From NCBI GenBank assembly GCA_031002005.1, contig CM061918.1, forward strand, positions 57,913,478-57,977,477: a stretch of DNA of 64,000 bases. The letters run 5' to 3'. Source of the DNA: Vandiemenella viatica (Eukaryota > Arthropoda > Insecta > Orthoptera > Morabidae). This document shows, one piece after another, positions 42,830-53,327 of the stretch (position 1 is its first letter; the number at the start of each line of letters is the position of its first letter). The translations under genes and the position numbers were made by a program. Below the pieces are notes generated by a model. It was not told the origin of the DNA, made no database searches, and saw only the letters and a program-made list of their open reading frames with translations.

Positions 42830-43290
42830 GATTGTAGGTGATATAGCACCTACATTAAGAGTATCAAAGAGATGCAGGTTATTCAAATAAAAATAGTTAC
42901 ATTTTTGTATGAAAATTACCATAGGATACACGCGCTAATTGAAATAAAAATATTTGTGTTTGGAGTCACTGTAGTACAAAAGGCGGAGAAAAAAAAAATT
43001 GTGGGCATGTACCATACAAGGCAAACACTAGCGACGAGGCCTAGATATATATTGGTGGAAGCTTTAGAAACAGCGTGTGTAAGAGAAGACTGGACCATTA
43101 CAGTCAATTAGCATTGATTTAAGGCATAAGGGTATAGGAAAGTTTTTATTTGTCGGTATGACAGTGAAGATCTATTATCTAAGAAGGTAATGGAAATTAT
43201 ACCTCAGACTGTGAAACACTTTAAGGTAAAAAAGTATGTGTAAATGTAAGAAGATGAATAAAGAAACTACCACAGGTGCATGTTCACTAA
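42830..43290 (+). pseudogene. LINE 3' fragment, right half (copy B)
   Basis: Continues 35805-36217 after the insertion and matches 7346-7805: HYRIHALIEIKIFVFG, ATRPRYILVEALETA, MEIIPQTVKHFK, then the 3' UTR. Confidence 0.7.
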
Positions 43291-43408
43291 CACAATAATA
43301 ATTTAATTCGAAATATCTTGCATGTAGTCGAATATTCTTACGTAAAGCCATGTTGTCGATTTGCTATACAGTTTCTTTCCTCACGGAAATTTCTGCTGTT
43401 GCGTATCG

Positions 43409-44945
43409 GAATATACCTTCCTCCATGCATGAAGTTCGTTGCTAACACTCTCTGGATATCGAGAGACGAATGCTTCGATATGCGAGTTAATCGTTTTACG
43501 ATTTTGACACCTCGAGCTCGAGATATTTGTCCGATTCGATATGTGCTGCAAATATTTGTTTTGATTGTATTTTTGTTATTGTTTGAGTTCGAGCCGGAGG
43601 TGATATTAAGGCTTCCTGACCTATTGAGTGTTAAAAGACTAACATGGAAAACCATTCTCGCTCCGGAGATCTGGTGAATCGATAGGCAGAGCAGACTAGA
43701 TTATTTTATTTTTGTTATAATTGCGATGGATTGACAGTTCAGTATTTTCTTGATATAGTGAACAGATAGACGTAAGTTAAACGAAACTATATCTAGTTGA
43801 TTCATACCTCATTAGAAATGTAAGTGAATACCTGGATAAAGTGCGGCTTTAATTCTAGCTTGTGATGTCACTATGCAACCAGCGCTGCAAAATTAGTACA
43901 AATTTCTTCAAATGTTAGTTAATTCCTTTGTTGTAATGTGTTCTTGACATTTCAGCTTTTCAACGTAACAAAAAGTTACAAGAAATTTACGATAGCAAAA
44001 TATTTTCCATTGTGAATCGTGTTTTTTCGCTGATACAAAATATAGCATTCTATGGATTGAACGATTTTTTTTTTTCTCCCCTTCCTTCCAAGCAGCATTT
44101 CAGCCTAACCACAACCGCTACGAAGAGTACGAAAGTGGGTCTATTGGAGATCGCGGTTCCACTACAACAACATTAAATAATATTGTAGGCTAATACTGCT
44201 GTAGTCAGTCGCAAGAAGTATTATTTTCAAGCAGTAATTTCGTTATAATACTGTCTGGACCATTATTTTATGTTCATATGACCCCTGTACCGACAATGGT
44301 GTAGCCAAAAAGTGTTTACAGCTTTATCGCAATGTAGAATTAAAGTGTAAACCCGTAGTAGGGAAAATCAGATATACACTTGGTACTAAGTAAATGCTCC
44401 TGAATTAATGGCATTACTAATTAGTTTAATGGAACTGAAGAAATTAATGTGGAAATTGACATATTGTGCGAGGTTCGAGCACAACGCTAGGGTCCCAAGA
44501 AGGAAATGTGCTATCGGTCTGAAATTTACTACACACATACCTGAATACATATTATTTCATAAAACGTTGTATGCAGAATGGCAGACCACGTAGTGTAGGA
44601 ATAAATTAACTCTGATTTAAATTGTATGATTGAAATGATTGAAACGTAACTTTACAGGGTAAGTTATATAAAAAGACCTATATTAAAATTACAGAAATGG
44701 CTTACCTTTCTGTAGCAGGTATGTTGCTGTATCTTAGATGTCAAAATCGGCTGGAACTTTTGTTAGAAACATTTCTTGGCACACATCACAAAATTAGATA
44801 TTGCCAGGAAAATCGAGGAACACAGATTTGTAGAAATAATTTAAGTTACTATTCTGCAAACAGCTTCAGCAACAATGTTATATTCCACAGCCAACAATTA
44901 AACTTTGCTGCGATTGTAACATGACGGCCAATGTAACCTAACAAA
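43409..44945. other. Unassigned sequence right of copy B
   Basis: No gene is supported. A CTCGAGCTCGAG palindrome lies at 43511-43522. 44521-44572 resembles 8755-8810. Open frames at 43318-43677 and 44408-44593 have no recognised domain. Confidence 0.4.
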
Positions 44946-45170
44946 ACAACTTAGATAACTGTCTTTCTTTTGGTACGAATTGAAAATACATATGCACAAT
45001 TGCCAGGAATGCATAATTTTCCAGGCCTCATTTCCACGTAAATGCTTACTTGCTTTCTTTTGGAACTAATTGATAATACATATGCACCATACAGGCTAAG
45101 TTGCTTTCTTTAGGTCGAATGGAAAGTACATATGTACCATTGCCATGGATGTATAATTTTATAGCTTGTT
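44946..45170. repeat. Three imperfect direct repeats
   Basis: Units beginning near 44960, 45051 and 45099 share CTTTCTTTTGG followed by ATACATATGCACCAT-like sequence. Confidence 0.5.
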
Positions 45171-45344
45171 TCAGAATGTATTTTCATGTGGACACCAAAC
45201 ATAGTTGGTGAGCAGACACATCGCCCCATAACAATGAACTTTGCCGTAAGAAGTTGGCAAATGAGGATATCATCATATTTCTGCCATACCTAACCGATAC
45301 AAATATAAACATGTCAGTGCAATATGCCTGCCAAACTGAAAGTT

Positions 45345-46190
45345 TATAAAGCCACCATTTCCTTCTTATCTTGTGCTAACCTCTTCATCCCTACATACCC
45401 CTTACAACCCACATTCTCGATTACCTGCTTCATGTATTCTAATCTGTGTCTTCATCTACAGTTCTTACCTTCGACTGTTCCCTCCACCACCAAATTAACC
45501 AATCCCGCATGTCTCAAAATATGACCTACCAGCCTGTCTCTTCTTTCTGTTAGCTTCTACCACAAAATTCTTTCCTCACCCATTGTTTCCAAAACTCGTT
45601 AATTTCTTACTTTGTCTGTCCACGTAATTTTCAGCATTCTTCTGTAGCACCACATTTCGAATGCTTGAATTTTCTTTCTTTCAGGTATTCCTCAAGTCCA
45701 TGTAGACTTTTAAAAAGTTCTTTCTAATTCTTAGACCAATATTTTAAACTGAAAGATTTCTCTTTTTCATGAATGCTGCTTTTAACATCATTCCTGCTTC
45801 AGCCACCAGTTGTAATTTTGCTTCCCAAGTAACAGAATTCACTTATTTCTCTTATTGCATTCGATCCTATTTTTATATTTAACCTACTGTGATTGGTATC
45901 ATTTCTGCTACATTTCATCACTTTAGTCTTGCTTTGATTTATATTCAGTCCAAAATCTTCCTTCAGTATTTTGTTCATGCTATTCAGTAACTTCTCAAAA
46001 TCGTCAGCCCTTTCTGCTAACAAGACAATGTCATCAGAAAATCATAGCATACTGATTTTTTTCACTCTGAACACATATGCCACATAGAAATTTTTCTTTG
46101 ACTTTCTTTATTGCTTCTTCTACATACAAGTTGAATATTAATAGGGATAGCCACCAATGTCATAGGCGAAAAGCAATTACCAAAAAAAAG
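45345..46190 (-). pseudogene. LINE RT fragment (RTE-like)
   Basis: On the minus strand: SPLLFNIYVEEAIKKVKEKF (about 46180-46120), a broken FxDDIVLLAE box near 46030, KLLNSMNKILKEDFGLNINQ, SKTKVMKCSRND, and EFCYLGSKITTGG at about 45800-45840. Weaker C-terminal similarity runs to about 45345. Several stops. The YLGSKIT motif is usual in RTE-like and related LINEs. Confidence 0.65.
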
Positions 46191-46349
46191 CAGTATTCAC
46201 ATGGCTCTGACAGCTATGCAAGTATTATTGGTATGAACATATGATGTATTTGATTAAATATCTTAGGTTTTTGTGTACTAAATTATTATTATTTTGGAAA
46301 GAATATGACGATTGGCATTACTAGAAAGATCTTATTGTGTGTAATTTTT

Positions 46350-46598
46350 TATTTTTTTTTATTTTGTAACTGCTTAACGTCTCTTAATAGCGAGGTCTTT
46401 AGAGACGGGAAAGGATGGGGGCAAGGAATGGGAAGAAATTCGGCCAGTGGCATTTGAAGGAAGCATTCCGGCATTTGCCTGGAGTGATTTAGGGAAACCA
46501 TGGAAAACCCAAATCTGGATGTCCTGGACGGGGATTCGAACCACCGTCCTGCCGAATGCAAGGCCAGAACGCTGACCTGTTACACCACCTACACTCAG
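46350..46598 (-). mobile_element. tRNA-derived SINE (− orientation)
   Basis: Same family as 13555-13802: B-box GGTTCGAATCCCCGTCC in reverse at about 46530, body CCATGGTTTCC, T-rich A-tail complement at left. Flanks TTGTGTGTAAT and TAGTGTGTCAT may be a decayed duplication. Confidence 0.85.
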
Positions 46599-46610
46599 TT
46601 TAGTGTGTCA

Positions 46611-47269
46611 TCTTTTCTCTTAATCCAGCATCATTTAACTTAGCCACCTCCACTCTTATGCTTAGTAAGGTGCATATATCTATTTTTAAATCAAGACTGT
46701 GCTATGAAGTAATATGTAAAAATACCAGTAACACTTGTAGGCCCTAATGTTTTCACCAACTGATTTGATAGACATATGGAACTGTGGGGAAATTTATGAT
46801 ACCTCACTCAAATGTCGAAAATGTTTAGTAATAGAAATTGTAAGCAGTGCTACCAATTTCAAGTAATCATTCAAATTATCGATGAGTTAATGATGAGCAG
46901 TTTTCATATCATGAGAATGCTGATCACCATATCAGTCGTGTAGCAAATTTCCTACAGCTCAATGGTATTTCTTTTGATCATAATTATTTCAACATTATAC
47001 AAAATGTCAAGTAAGGATCCATTATTACATCGTGATTTAGATAATATCACTATCTATGCCTCTTTTCACAAGTTGATTGGATGTGAAGCACATGTTATTC
47101 CTTTTTTAGAACAAATAACTTTCTTCCCATCATGTGATTGAACTACCAATATATTGTGAGCACTCATTGTCTGAAGAGAGTTTTTCTGAAAATAGCTCGG
47201 TAACAAAATCATCTAGATAGTTGTATTTATATTTCGTCTTGTCTTTGGTAACATTTTTCTTCTGGTCCA
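46611..47269. other. Unassigned sequence
   Basis: No gene or repeat recognised. Confidence 0.5.
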
Positions 47270-47600
47270 GGCTTCATTTTAAATTAACTACAAACACCAG
47301 GAAGAAATGGGTCCTAGTGTAGTTCCTTGAGGCTTTGACGGAATTTTTCTTTTGGTCCAGTCAATATTTCAACCTAACAACCTCAGTTTTGAGAAATGAT
47401 AAAGTGAGATACCAAAAAAAATTTTATTCTTCAGTTTGCCTCGTCAAAATTCATAAGATTCCATCATCAAATTGTAGCACCACAGTTATCAAAGAATCCC
47501 CAAATTATGGATATTGTGTTCATCTCAGTTGTAATGCTATTGTGTGCTTGAGTTGATGCAGTCTTGCTTTAATAGTAAACAGACCAATGAATGAACAGTT
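47270..47600 (-). pseudogene. LINE RT relic
   Basis: The minus-strand reading KPQGTTLGPI (about 47335-47305) is an RT GVPQGSxLGP-type motif. Upstream, decayed sequence reads VVLQF and LYHFSKL-like pieces expected of the palm. Weak but placed correctly. Confidence 0.4.
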
Positions 47601-47689
47601 AACTCTGGTATAGTGTAAACTCCTGATGATCAGGAGGGTGAGGCAGATACAAGCTTTGGAGGTTGTATTATTATCTTCTTGAAGATACC

Positions 47690-48190
47690 ATATTTTGTCT
47701 TCAGGGGCAGGTCATTTCCAATTAAGCCCTTGAACATTACACATACTTAAGGCATTTATTCAAACTTTTTGTCTTTCTTTTGTGTTATGATAGCAGGAAA
47801 ATATTGTTTTTCATATTCAACAATCATATAATGTTTCGTTAACTTGTATGTTGTCTACGTTCAAAGCACTTCCTTCATTTACCGAGTCTGATTTTGTGAT
47901 ATGAGATCGTCTAGATTATTAACACTATCATCAGAGTCATGCAATGACATATCTTCTCGATCTTCTGTTGATATCTTTTCTTATTCCTCTAGTTTTCCTC
48001 CCCACTTTTTAATGATTTTTTTTTCAGATTTAGGCTGGAGTTCATTACCATGATACAAGTTTACAGTTTGATCATTAGAATCAGATTGAAAGGAAGGTGT
48101 TACATTGTCATTGCTGTTGGCTGGTTCATTATCAATTTCAAAAACTTTGGGACTAGCAGCAGGGTTGTTTTCAGTGTCATTCATTTCCAT
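47690..48190 (-). pseudogene. Decayed acidic protein with WKxP...WY-type C-terminal module
   Basis: The open part 47981-48190 begins MEMNDTENNPAASPKVFEID and is Asn/Asp/Ser-rich, ending SEKKIIKKWGGKLEE. After a shift it reads STEDREDMSLHDSDDSVNN, then VEYEKQYFPAIITQKKDKKF, and after another shift GLNWK-stop-PAPEDKIWYL. The order (acidic linker, then a small domain ending in an NWKWP-like and IWY segment) recalls C-terminal modules in transposon-derived insect proteins; the exact family is not recognised. At least two shifts and three stops make it non-functional. Confidence 0.45.
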
Positions 48191-48439
48191 TTCACTTACT
48201 GGTTACAATCAACATTTTATTCATTCAGTAGATTTTACATAACCAGCAACATTTAGTTAAAAAAATACCCACTCACTTTTAAAAATTTCACTTCAGTGAA
48301 GATTCCCAGTGAAGGAACACCTATTCATTTACTGGTTTGAGGTATATTTGAGATCCAGTAAGTGAACACCCCTTCTAAACTCTAATCAAGACCATTTTGC
48401 AAAAATTAAAACTATTAGAAATATACCTTGATCTTGCTT

Positions 48440-49960
48440 AATTGTGGTAACACATATAGATACTGCAGGTATCATTAAGCAATTAGAGCTCCTGAAGTGG
48501 GGGAAAGCACCGGGCCCGAATGAAATTCCAGTAAGAGTATTTTCAGAGTATGCGGCGGAAATCGGGCCATTTCTGTCTGCTATATTCAGTAAATCATTAG
48601 AAGAGCAAAAAGTACCTTCAGACTGGAAAAATGTGCAAGTAACTCTGATTTTCAAAAAAGGTGATCGAAGTGATCCTGGAAACTATCGTCGCATATCTAT
48701 AACATCTGTTTGTAGTAGAGTTATGGAGCATATTATATGCTCGAACATTATGAATTTTCTAGATGATAATAATTTGCTTACAACAAATCAACACGGATTC
48801 GGAAGAAAAGATCATGTGAAACACAGCTGGCCCTATTTACACACGACGTAATGAAAGTTATCGATGCAAGTTCACAAGTAGATGCAATTTTTTTTAGATT
48901 TACAGAAAGCCTTTGACTCTGTGCCACACAACCGCCTTCGAGCGTACGGTATATCTGATCAGCTTTGTGAATGGATCAAGGATTTTCTAACAGGTCGGTC
49001 GCAGTATGTCGTCGTTAAAGGAGAAAGTTCTTCTAATCTAGATGTTACATCAGGTGTACCCCAAGGAAGTGTAATAGGACCACTTCTTTTCTTAATTTTT
49101 ATAAACGATCTCGGAGACAAAGTGAAAAGCCTTTTTAGATTGTTTGCTGATGATGCGGTTATTTATAGGGAAGTAAGGAATTTGGCCGATTGTTTAGAAA
49201 TTCAGCGCGATCTGGATGTTATTTTGGCTTGGTGCGCTGAGTGGCAACTTACTCTAAATTGTAAAAAGTGCAAGACAATGAGCATAACTAACAAAAAGAA
49301 TCAAATTGTTCAGAAATACGAGTTAAACAATATAGTTATTGATATGGTCGATTCTATGAAATATTTGGGAGTAACAGTGCAAAGGAACATGAAATGGGAC
49401 ATACGCATTACTTCTTTAGTAGGTAGAGCAAATTCTAGGCTGCGATTCATAGGTCGAATCTTGAAAAATTGTAATGAACAAACAAAGGAGATAGCGTACA
49501 AATCTCTTGTGCGCCCACATTTGGACTACTGTTGTGCCATTTGGGACCCGTTTTGTAAGGGGTTGATTGAAAGTATAGAGAAAGTACAGGGAAGAGCCGC
49601 TCGATTCGTGACCGCTTGCTACAGTCCTTATGAAAGCGTCACAGAACTGATTAGTAGACTAGGTTGGGAGTCTCTGGTAGATAGACGACACACGTTTCGT
49701 TTAAACTTATTGGTAAACATGCGTACTTTCACTTTAGAGTGTAGTGAAATACTTCTTCCACCAACCTATTTGAGTCGGAAGGACAGGAAAGATAAAATTA
49801 GAGAAATAAGGTGCTGGACCGATTCTTATATGAATTATTTTTTCCCTTGTACTATTAGGGATTGGAATGTACAAAAAAAAGATTAGCTTTGGTGCTGAGC
49901 ACCCTCTGCCACCCACAATTTTGTGAATTGCAGAGTATATATGTAGATGTAGATTAGATG
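48440..49960 (+). pseudogene. CR1/Jockey-like LINE, RT and 3' end, second family
   Basis: 5'-truncated. RT motifs in order: LLKWGKAPGPNEIPVRVF (48489 on), DWKNVQVTLIFKKGD, NYRRISITSVCSRVMEHII, NQHGF, FLDLQKAFDSVPHNRL (48894 on), TSGVPQGSVIGPLLFLIFIN (49047 on) and LFRLFADDAVIY (49132 on; FADD intact). The thumb and C-terminus follow: MKYLGVTVQ, YKSLVRPHLDYCCAIWDP, KVQGRAARFV, TIRDWNVQKKD. Frameshifts lie near 48805 and at the T run at 48887-48895. The 3' UTR ends with TGTAGATGTAGA repeats at about 49940-49960. Most of the RT (48882-49886) is still open, so it is fairly young. Confidence 0.85.
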
Positions 49961-49969
49961 TACAGCAAA

Positions 49970-50576
49970 CAATATGAAATTCATTTTAAATTACGAGACT
50001 CACTCTGCTTACCTTACTATTTTAGTGCTGGAACCACTGCCTGCATGAACAATAAAAATTAAAAAAATTTCGATCAGAAGGTCATATGACTCAAACAAAC
50101 AATCAAGTGCAAATTAAATTCCAAAATGAAGGAGGAAGCCAGTGATACCAAGCTGAATGCTATACATAAAGTAATTTCCTTGTTTTTAAACAATTTTCCC
50201 ATGCTGTTCATTCACTGGGTTCTGTTCCCTCACTGGTCAGGTTACCCTATACACATTGTACAAATTTTGTTACTTCCTTTAAGCTCTTCCAAAGCACAAC
50301 CACAGCCTTAGTTTTTAATCAGTATTACATCTTGGCCCAACACTTAATTATGATGGTAGCGTATATACTCTTGCAGAAGCTGTTCAGGAAGTGAAATGAG
50401 TCATTCAACAAAGGTCATTGTAGTTATCACATAATTACATCTGGCCCTGTTATGTTTAAGTCTGCTTTTTAAGCTCCAAATCCTTTTTCCTATAGCTGTA
50501 TTATTTTATACACTTATTGGTTTATCTTGTTCATATGCTCATCATATTTAAAGAAGTCCTTTCATATTTATTTTCA
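49970..50576. other. Unassigned sequence upstream of predicted exon
   Basis: No clear feature. A promoter for the 50578 exon was not identifiable. Confidence 0.5.
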
Positions 50577-50577
50577 G

Positions 50578-50657
50578 TTACATGATGGAATTTGAAATAA
50601 AAGCCGAGCCAATAACTACTGATGAGTGGGAGATGTTACCAGAGCTAAAGTTAGAGT
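50578..50657 (+). CDS. Predicted exon with start codon, IKAEP motif
   Basis: A TTATTTTCAG acceptor precedes it and GTAAGT follows. The first ATG is at 50582 and gives MMEFEIKAEPITTDEWEML and on for 25 codons plus one base. The leftover T pairs with AC at the start of the 61113 exon to make a Tyr codon, keeping frame. Upstream bases in the exon could be 5' UTR, or coding in a phase that does not match 16240. An acidic N-terminus with an IKxEP motif resembles insect transcription-factor N-termini, but no domain proves it. Confidence 0.6.
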
Positions 50658-50810
50658 GTAAGTATGATATGCTTTATGTCATCTTTAAATGTTTTAGCAG
50701 ACTATAATTTAATGTACATATGTTTGTTAATTAGAGATTGAGGGGGAACCATTGCTGAAGACGACATAGGAATTGAGAGATATACAAATTCGTATAAAAC
50801 TATAACAGCG

Positions 50811-50961
50811 TAATGATTACTGATTTTACAGCATAAGTCACATTGTTTATTTTACAATCTGAACTTTTGGCTTCTTGAGACGAAGGCTGCAGTATGGCAG
50901 CAGAAAATACAGATTGTGAAATAAACACTGCAGGTTACCTCTAAATCCAGTAATCATTAAC
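50811..50961. mobile_element. Fold-back (inverted-repeat) element in the intron
   Basis: Arms of about 58 bp (50811-50870 and 50903-50961) are near reverse complements, for example TAATGATTACTG with CAGTAATCATTA, and TTTACAATCTGAA with ATACAGATTGTGAAA. A 32-bp loop separates them. It would form a strong hairpin in pre-mRNA. Confidence 0.65.
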
Positions 50962-51253
50962 AAACACGTCCACAAAAACCTTAAAAATCATATAACAGAT
51001 TAATTTGCGGGTTTCACAGTGACTGATGGAGAGTAGAAATGTTCTGGGAAGATTTTGATTGATTACCATCCCAGCCATGTATATTTTTGTTCTCCATGAT
51101 TTCCTAAGAAAAATACATGTGAATGTCAGATGTCTTGTATCGCCGTACTGTATAAATGGATAGATAAATAAATAAATAAATATCTCTGTTCCTATTGGTT
51201 TACTTAATTAGTACTGATGCTGAGCAGCTTTAAATCTATTGCCGATTTGGTCT

Positions 51254-51766
51254 AGTCACAGTCGCCACGGGTAAATTACCCGAAATTAAGTCACTCAACG
51301 TAGCCACAAGCATGCAAATGAAACATCCTTCCTGGAATACAGTTAACACTTATTTATTACGTAAAAGTTCATAAGCTGCTACAAAACACTGTGTAAACCA
51401 CCAGATGTATAATTCTAATCGGACCTCGTAGATCTGAATATTGTTTGGTTCGATTAAGCAGTGAACAAGACTATTTATAATTGCCAAACCTGCCACACTT
51501 GTGACGGCACCACACTTCACTGTTCACAGTTCCTATTCTTCACAGCATTGCACTGAAACTGTCACCGACACTGCAATTAAGTCTGTAGTCACGCTTTATA
51601 AAGTTCCTATAGCTAACTTACAGTTCACTCGCTCATAGTACATTCAGTTATTACCACGCGCGCTTACACTTCACCATAGTCTTTCGCCATCTTGTCCCTT
51701 ACTTACTAGACTACTCAGATAGTCCGCTCTGTGGCGACCAATCAATATATCGATCATATCGTTACA
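51254..51766 (-). mobile_element. Probable solo LTR, − orientation
   Basis: On the minus strand it starts TGTAACGATATG, has a TTTATAAAG TATA-like box (about 51591-51600) and an AATAAATAAG poly-A-type signal about 240 bp later (near 51350). GTCT flanks both sides (51250-51253, 51767-51770). The 3' terminus does not end in CA, and no internal retroelement DNA adjoins it. A host promoter read on the minus strand is the alternative. Confidence 0.45.
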
Positions 51767-51770
51767 GTCT

Positions 51771-52632
51771 CCTTCAGTAGAGTGGCATAATTACTTCCCA
51801 TTCCTTAACAACAGTCATCTCCCATCTCCAATGATATTGATAAAACATAAAGCTCTACTTAAGAAAAATCAATGATAATGCTGGTTCCCATCTTTGATTT
51901 TCACTTAATGCATATGGTGTTATTTTTCTGGCACAGGAATTAAACATCAGTTTTCAATTATCTGCATATTTGTTTATCTGGACCAACTCACTGTCACCTT
52001 AGCCAATAGCTCTTTTCTGTTTCATTCATTACATTTGCCAGTGAGTACCTGTTGTTCTTCCCATTATATTATAATGTTTGTTATGCTGCTTCAAATATCC
52101 AACTAACATATAAGAAGACAGGAGTGCAGTACTTGCCAATAGGGTAGTAGCAATATAGGAATTTGGAAGAGACTAGACTGACATGATTGAAGATGACAGC
52201 AAAGTTAATAGGAAAGCAGGCTTGAGTAAAAGCTCTAGCATACTGGATGGAGGTGAGCTGAATAATACTGAAAAATTAGAAGGGATGTGGATTGAAACCC
52301 AATTGAACCCAAGGCATCACTACTAAAAGGAAAGCAGTGACTGTCATGTGATGAGAACAGTACGAAAGGAGAGGTTAACCTCAGAACACCAAAAGAAAGG
52401 GAAGCAGGAAAGAATTTTAACAATTATAAAGGAATCATACTGACGTGCCACTATGCCGAAGTGTATGGAAGATCTCGGAGAAAAGGTTGGCAAGGTTGAA
52501 AAACAGATAAAAGAACATCATCTCTAGCCTCAGACCAGGAAGATCAAAAGTAACTTGATATTTGATGGAAAAGTACTAGAGTATGGAGAAAATCTTTTGA
52601 CGGTCTGCCTAGAAATTTAGAAAGGATTTACC
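51771..52632. other. Unassigned intron sequence
   Basis: Between the LTR and the SINE; nothing recognised. Confidence 0.5.
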
Positions 52633-52640
52633 AAGAATAA

Positions 52641-52873
52641 TGGGTGAGTAGTATTGCTCTGGCCTTGCATTTGGGAGGACATGTGTTCAAATCCCTATCC
52701 AGCCAGCCAGATTTGGGTTTTCCATGGTTCCCCCAAATTATTCCAGACAAATGTTATGATGGTTCCTTCAAAATGCCAAGGTTGAATTCCATTCCTTGCC
52801 CCCTCCCCCCAAATTGTTTCCTAAGTCTAATGACCTTGAAGAGGTGTAAACCCAGAAAAAATACAAAGAAATA
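52641..52873 (+). mobile_element. Diverged tRNA-derived SINE (+)
   Basis: Family body with GCATTTGGGAGGACATGTG, GTTCAAATCCCTATCCAG (B-box, changed), TTGGGTTTTCCATGG, CTAATGACCTTGAAGAGG and an A-rich tail. Flanks AAGAATAA (52633-52640) and AAGAATTA (52874-52881) match at 7 of 8. Confidence 0.8.
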
Positions 52874-53327
52874 AAGAATTAGATTGTGTAAAGAAGGATA
52901 CAAGAGTCCATGGATAAACAGAGCAAATGAGCCATACCAAGGTAGAGTGAGGTTTGTGAAGTTGTCGAAAGAAAAGATAGTCTGATTGGAACAAATGAAA
53001 AAGGTTAGCAATTGTCCTGTATCACCACTACTTTTTATTGCGTTTGTGGATGGGATAAAGAAGAAGGTAGTAGGAAAAATTAAGTTGTTGTTTTTTTCCC
53101 CAAATAACTTGACAATCTGGTGGGGTAGAGAAAAGGAAGTCCAGTGGCAGTTTGAGATATTGGCAGTCATTGTGGGACATGTGGCATGAAATTTATGCAA
53201 AGACAAGTTGGTATATGATCACAACCAGAGAGAGGCAAAACAGGGTAATTATGATGCAAGGCAGGGCCACATTTGGGATCTGTAGGCCCTTAGGCTGTAA
53301 CTATGGTGCGAACCCTGACATATGTTA

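Larger units (their letters stand above)
30441..43408 (+). repeat. Copy B of the large composite direct duplication
   Basis: Matches 1-7922. Copy B keeps 32148-33500, which A lost. It lacks the A segment 4077-6929 by a deletion joining CTCATTA of a SINE to CAAAGATCTAG of a LINE. It has a 6.6-kb insertion (36218-42829) within the last LINE piece. After 43408 the copies diverge. Confidence 0.9.

Noticed and set aside
43318..43677. 119-codon frame and its antisense partner
   Set aside because: No domain, begins in LINE debris of copy B, no splice or promoter support.
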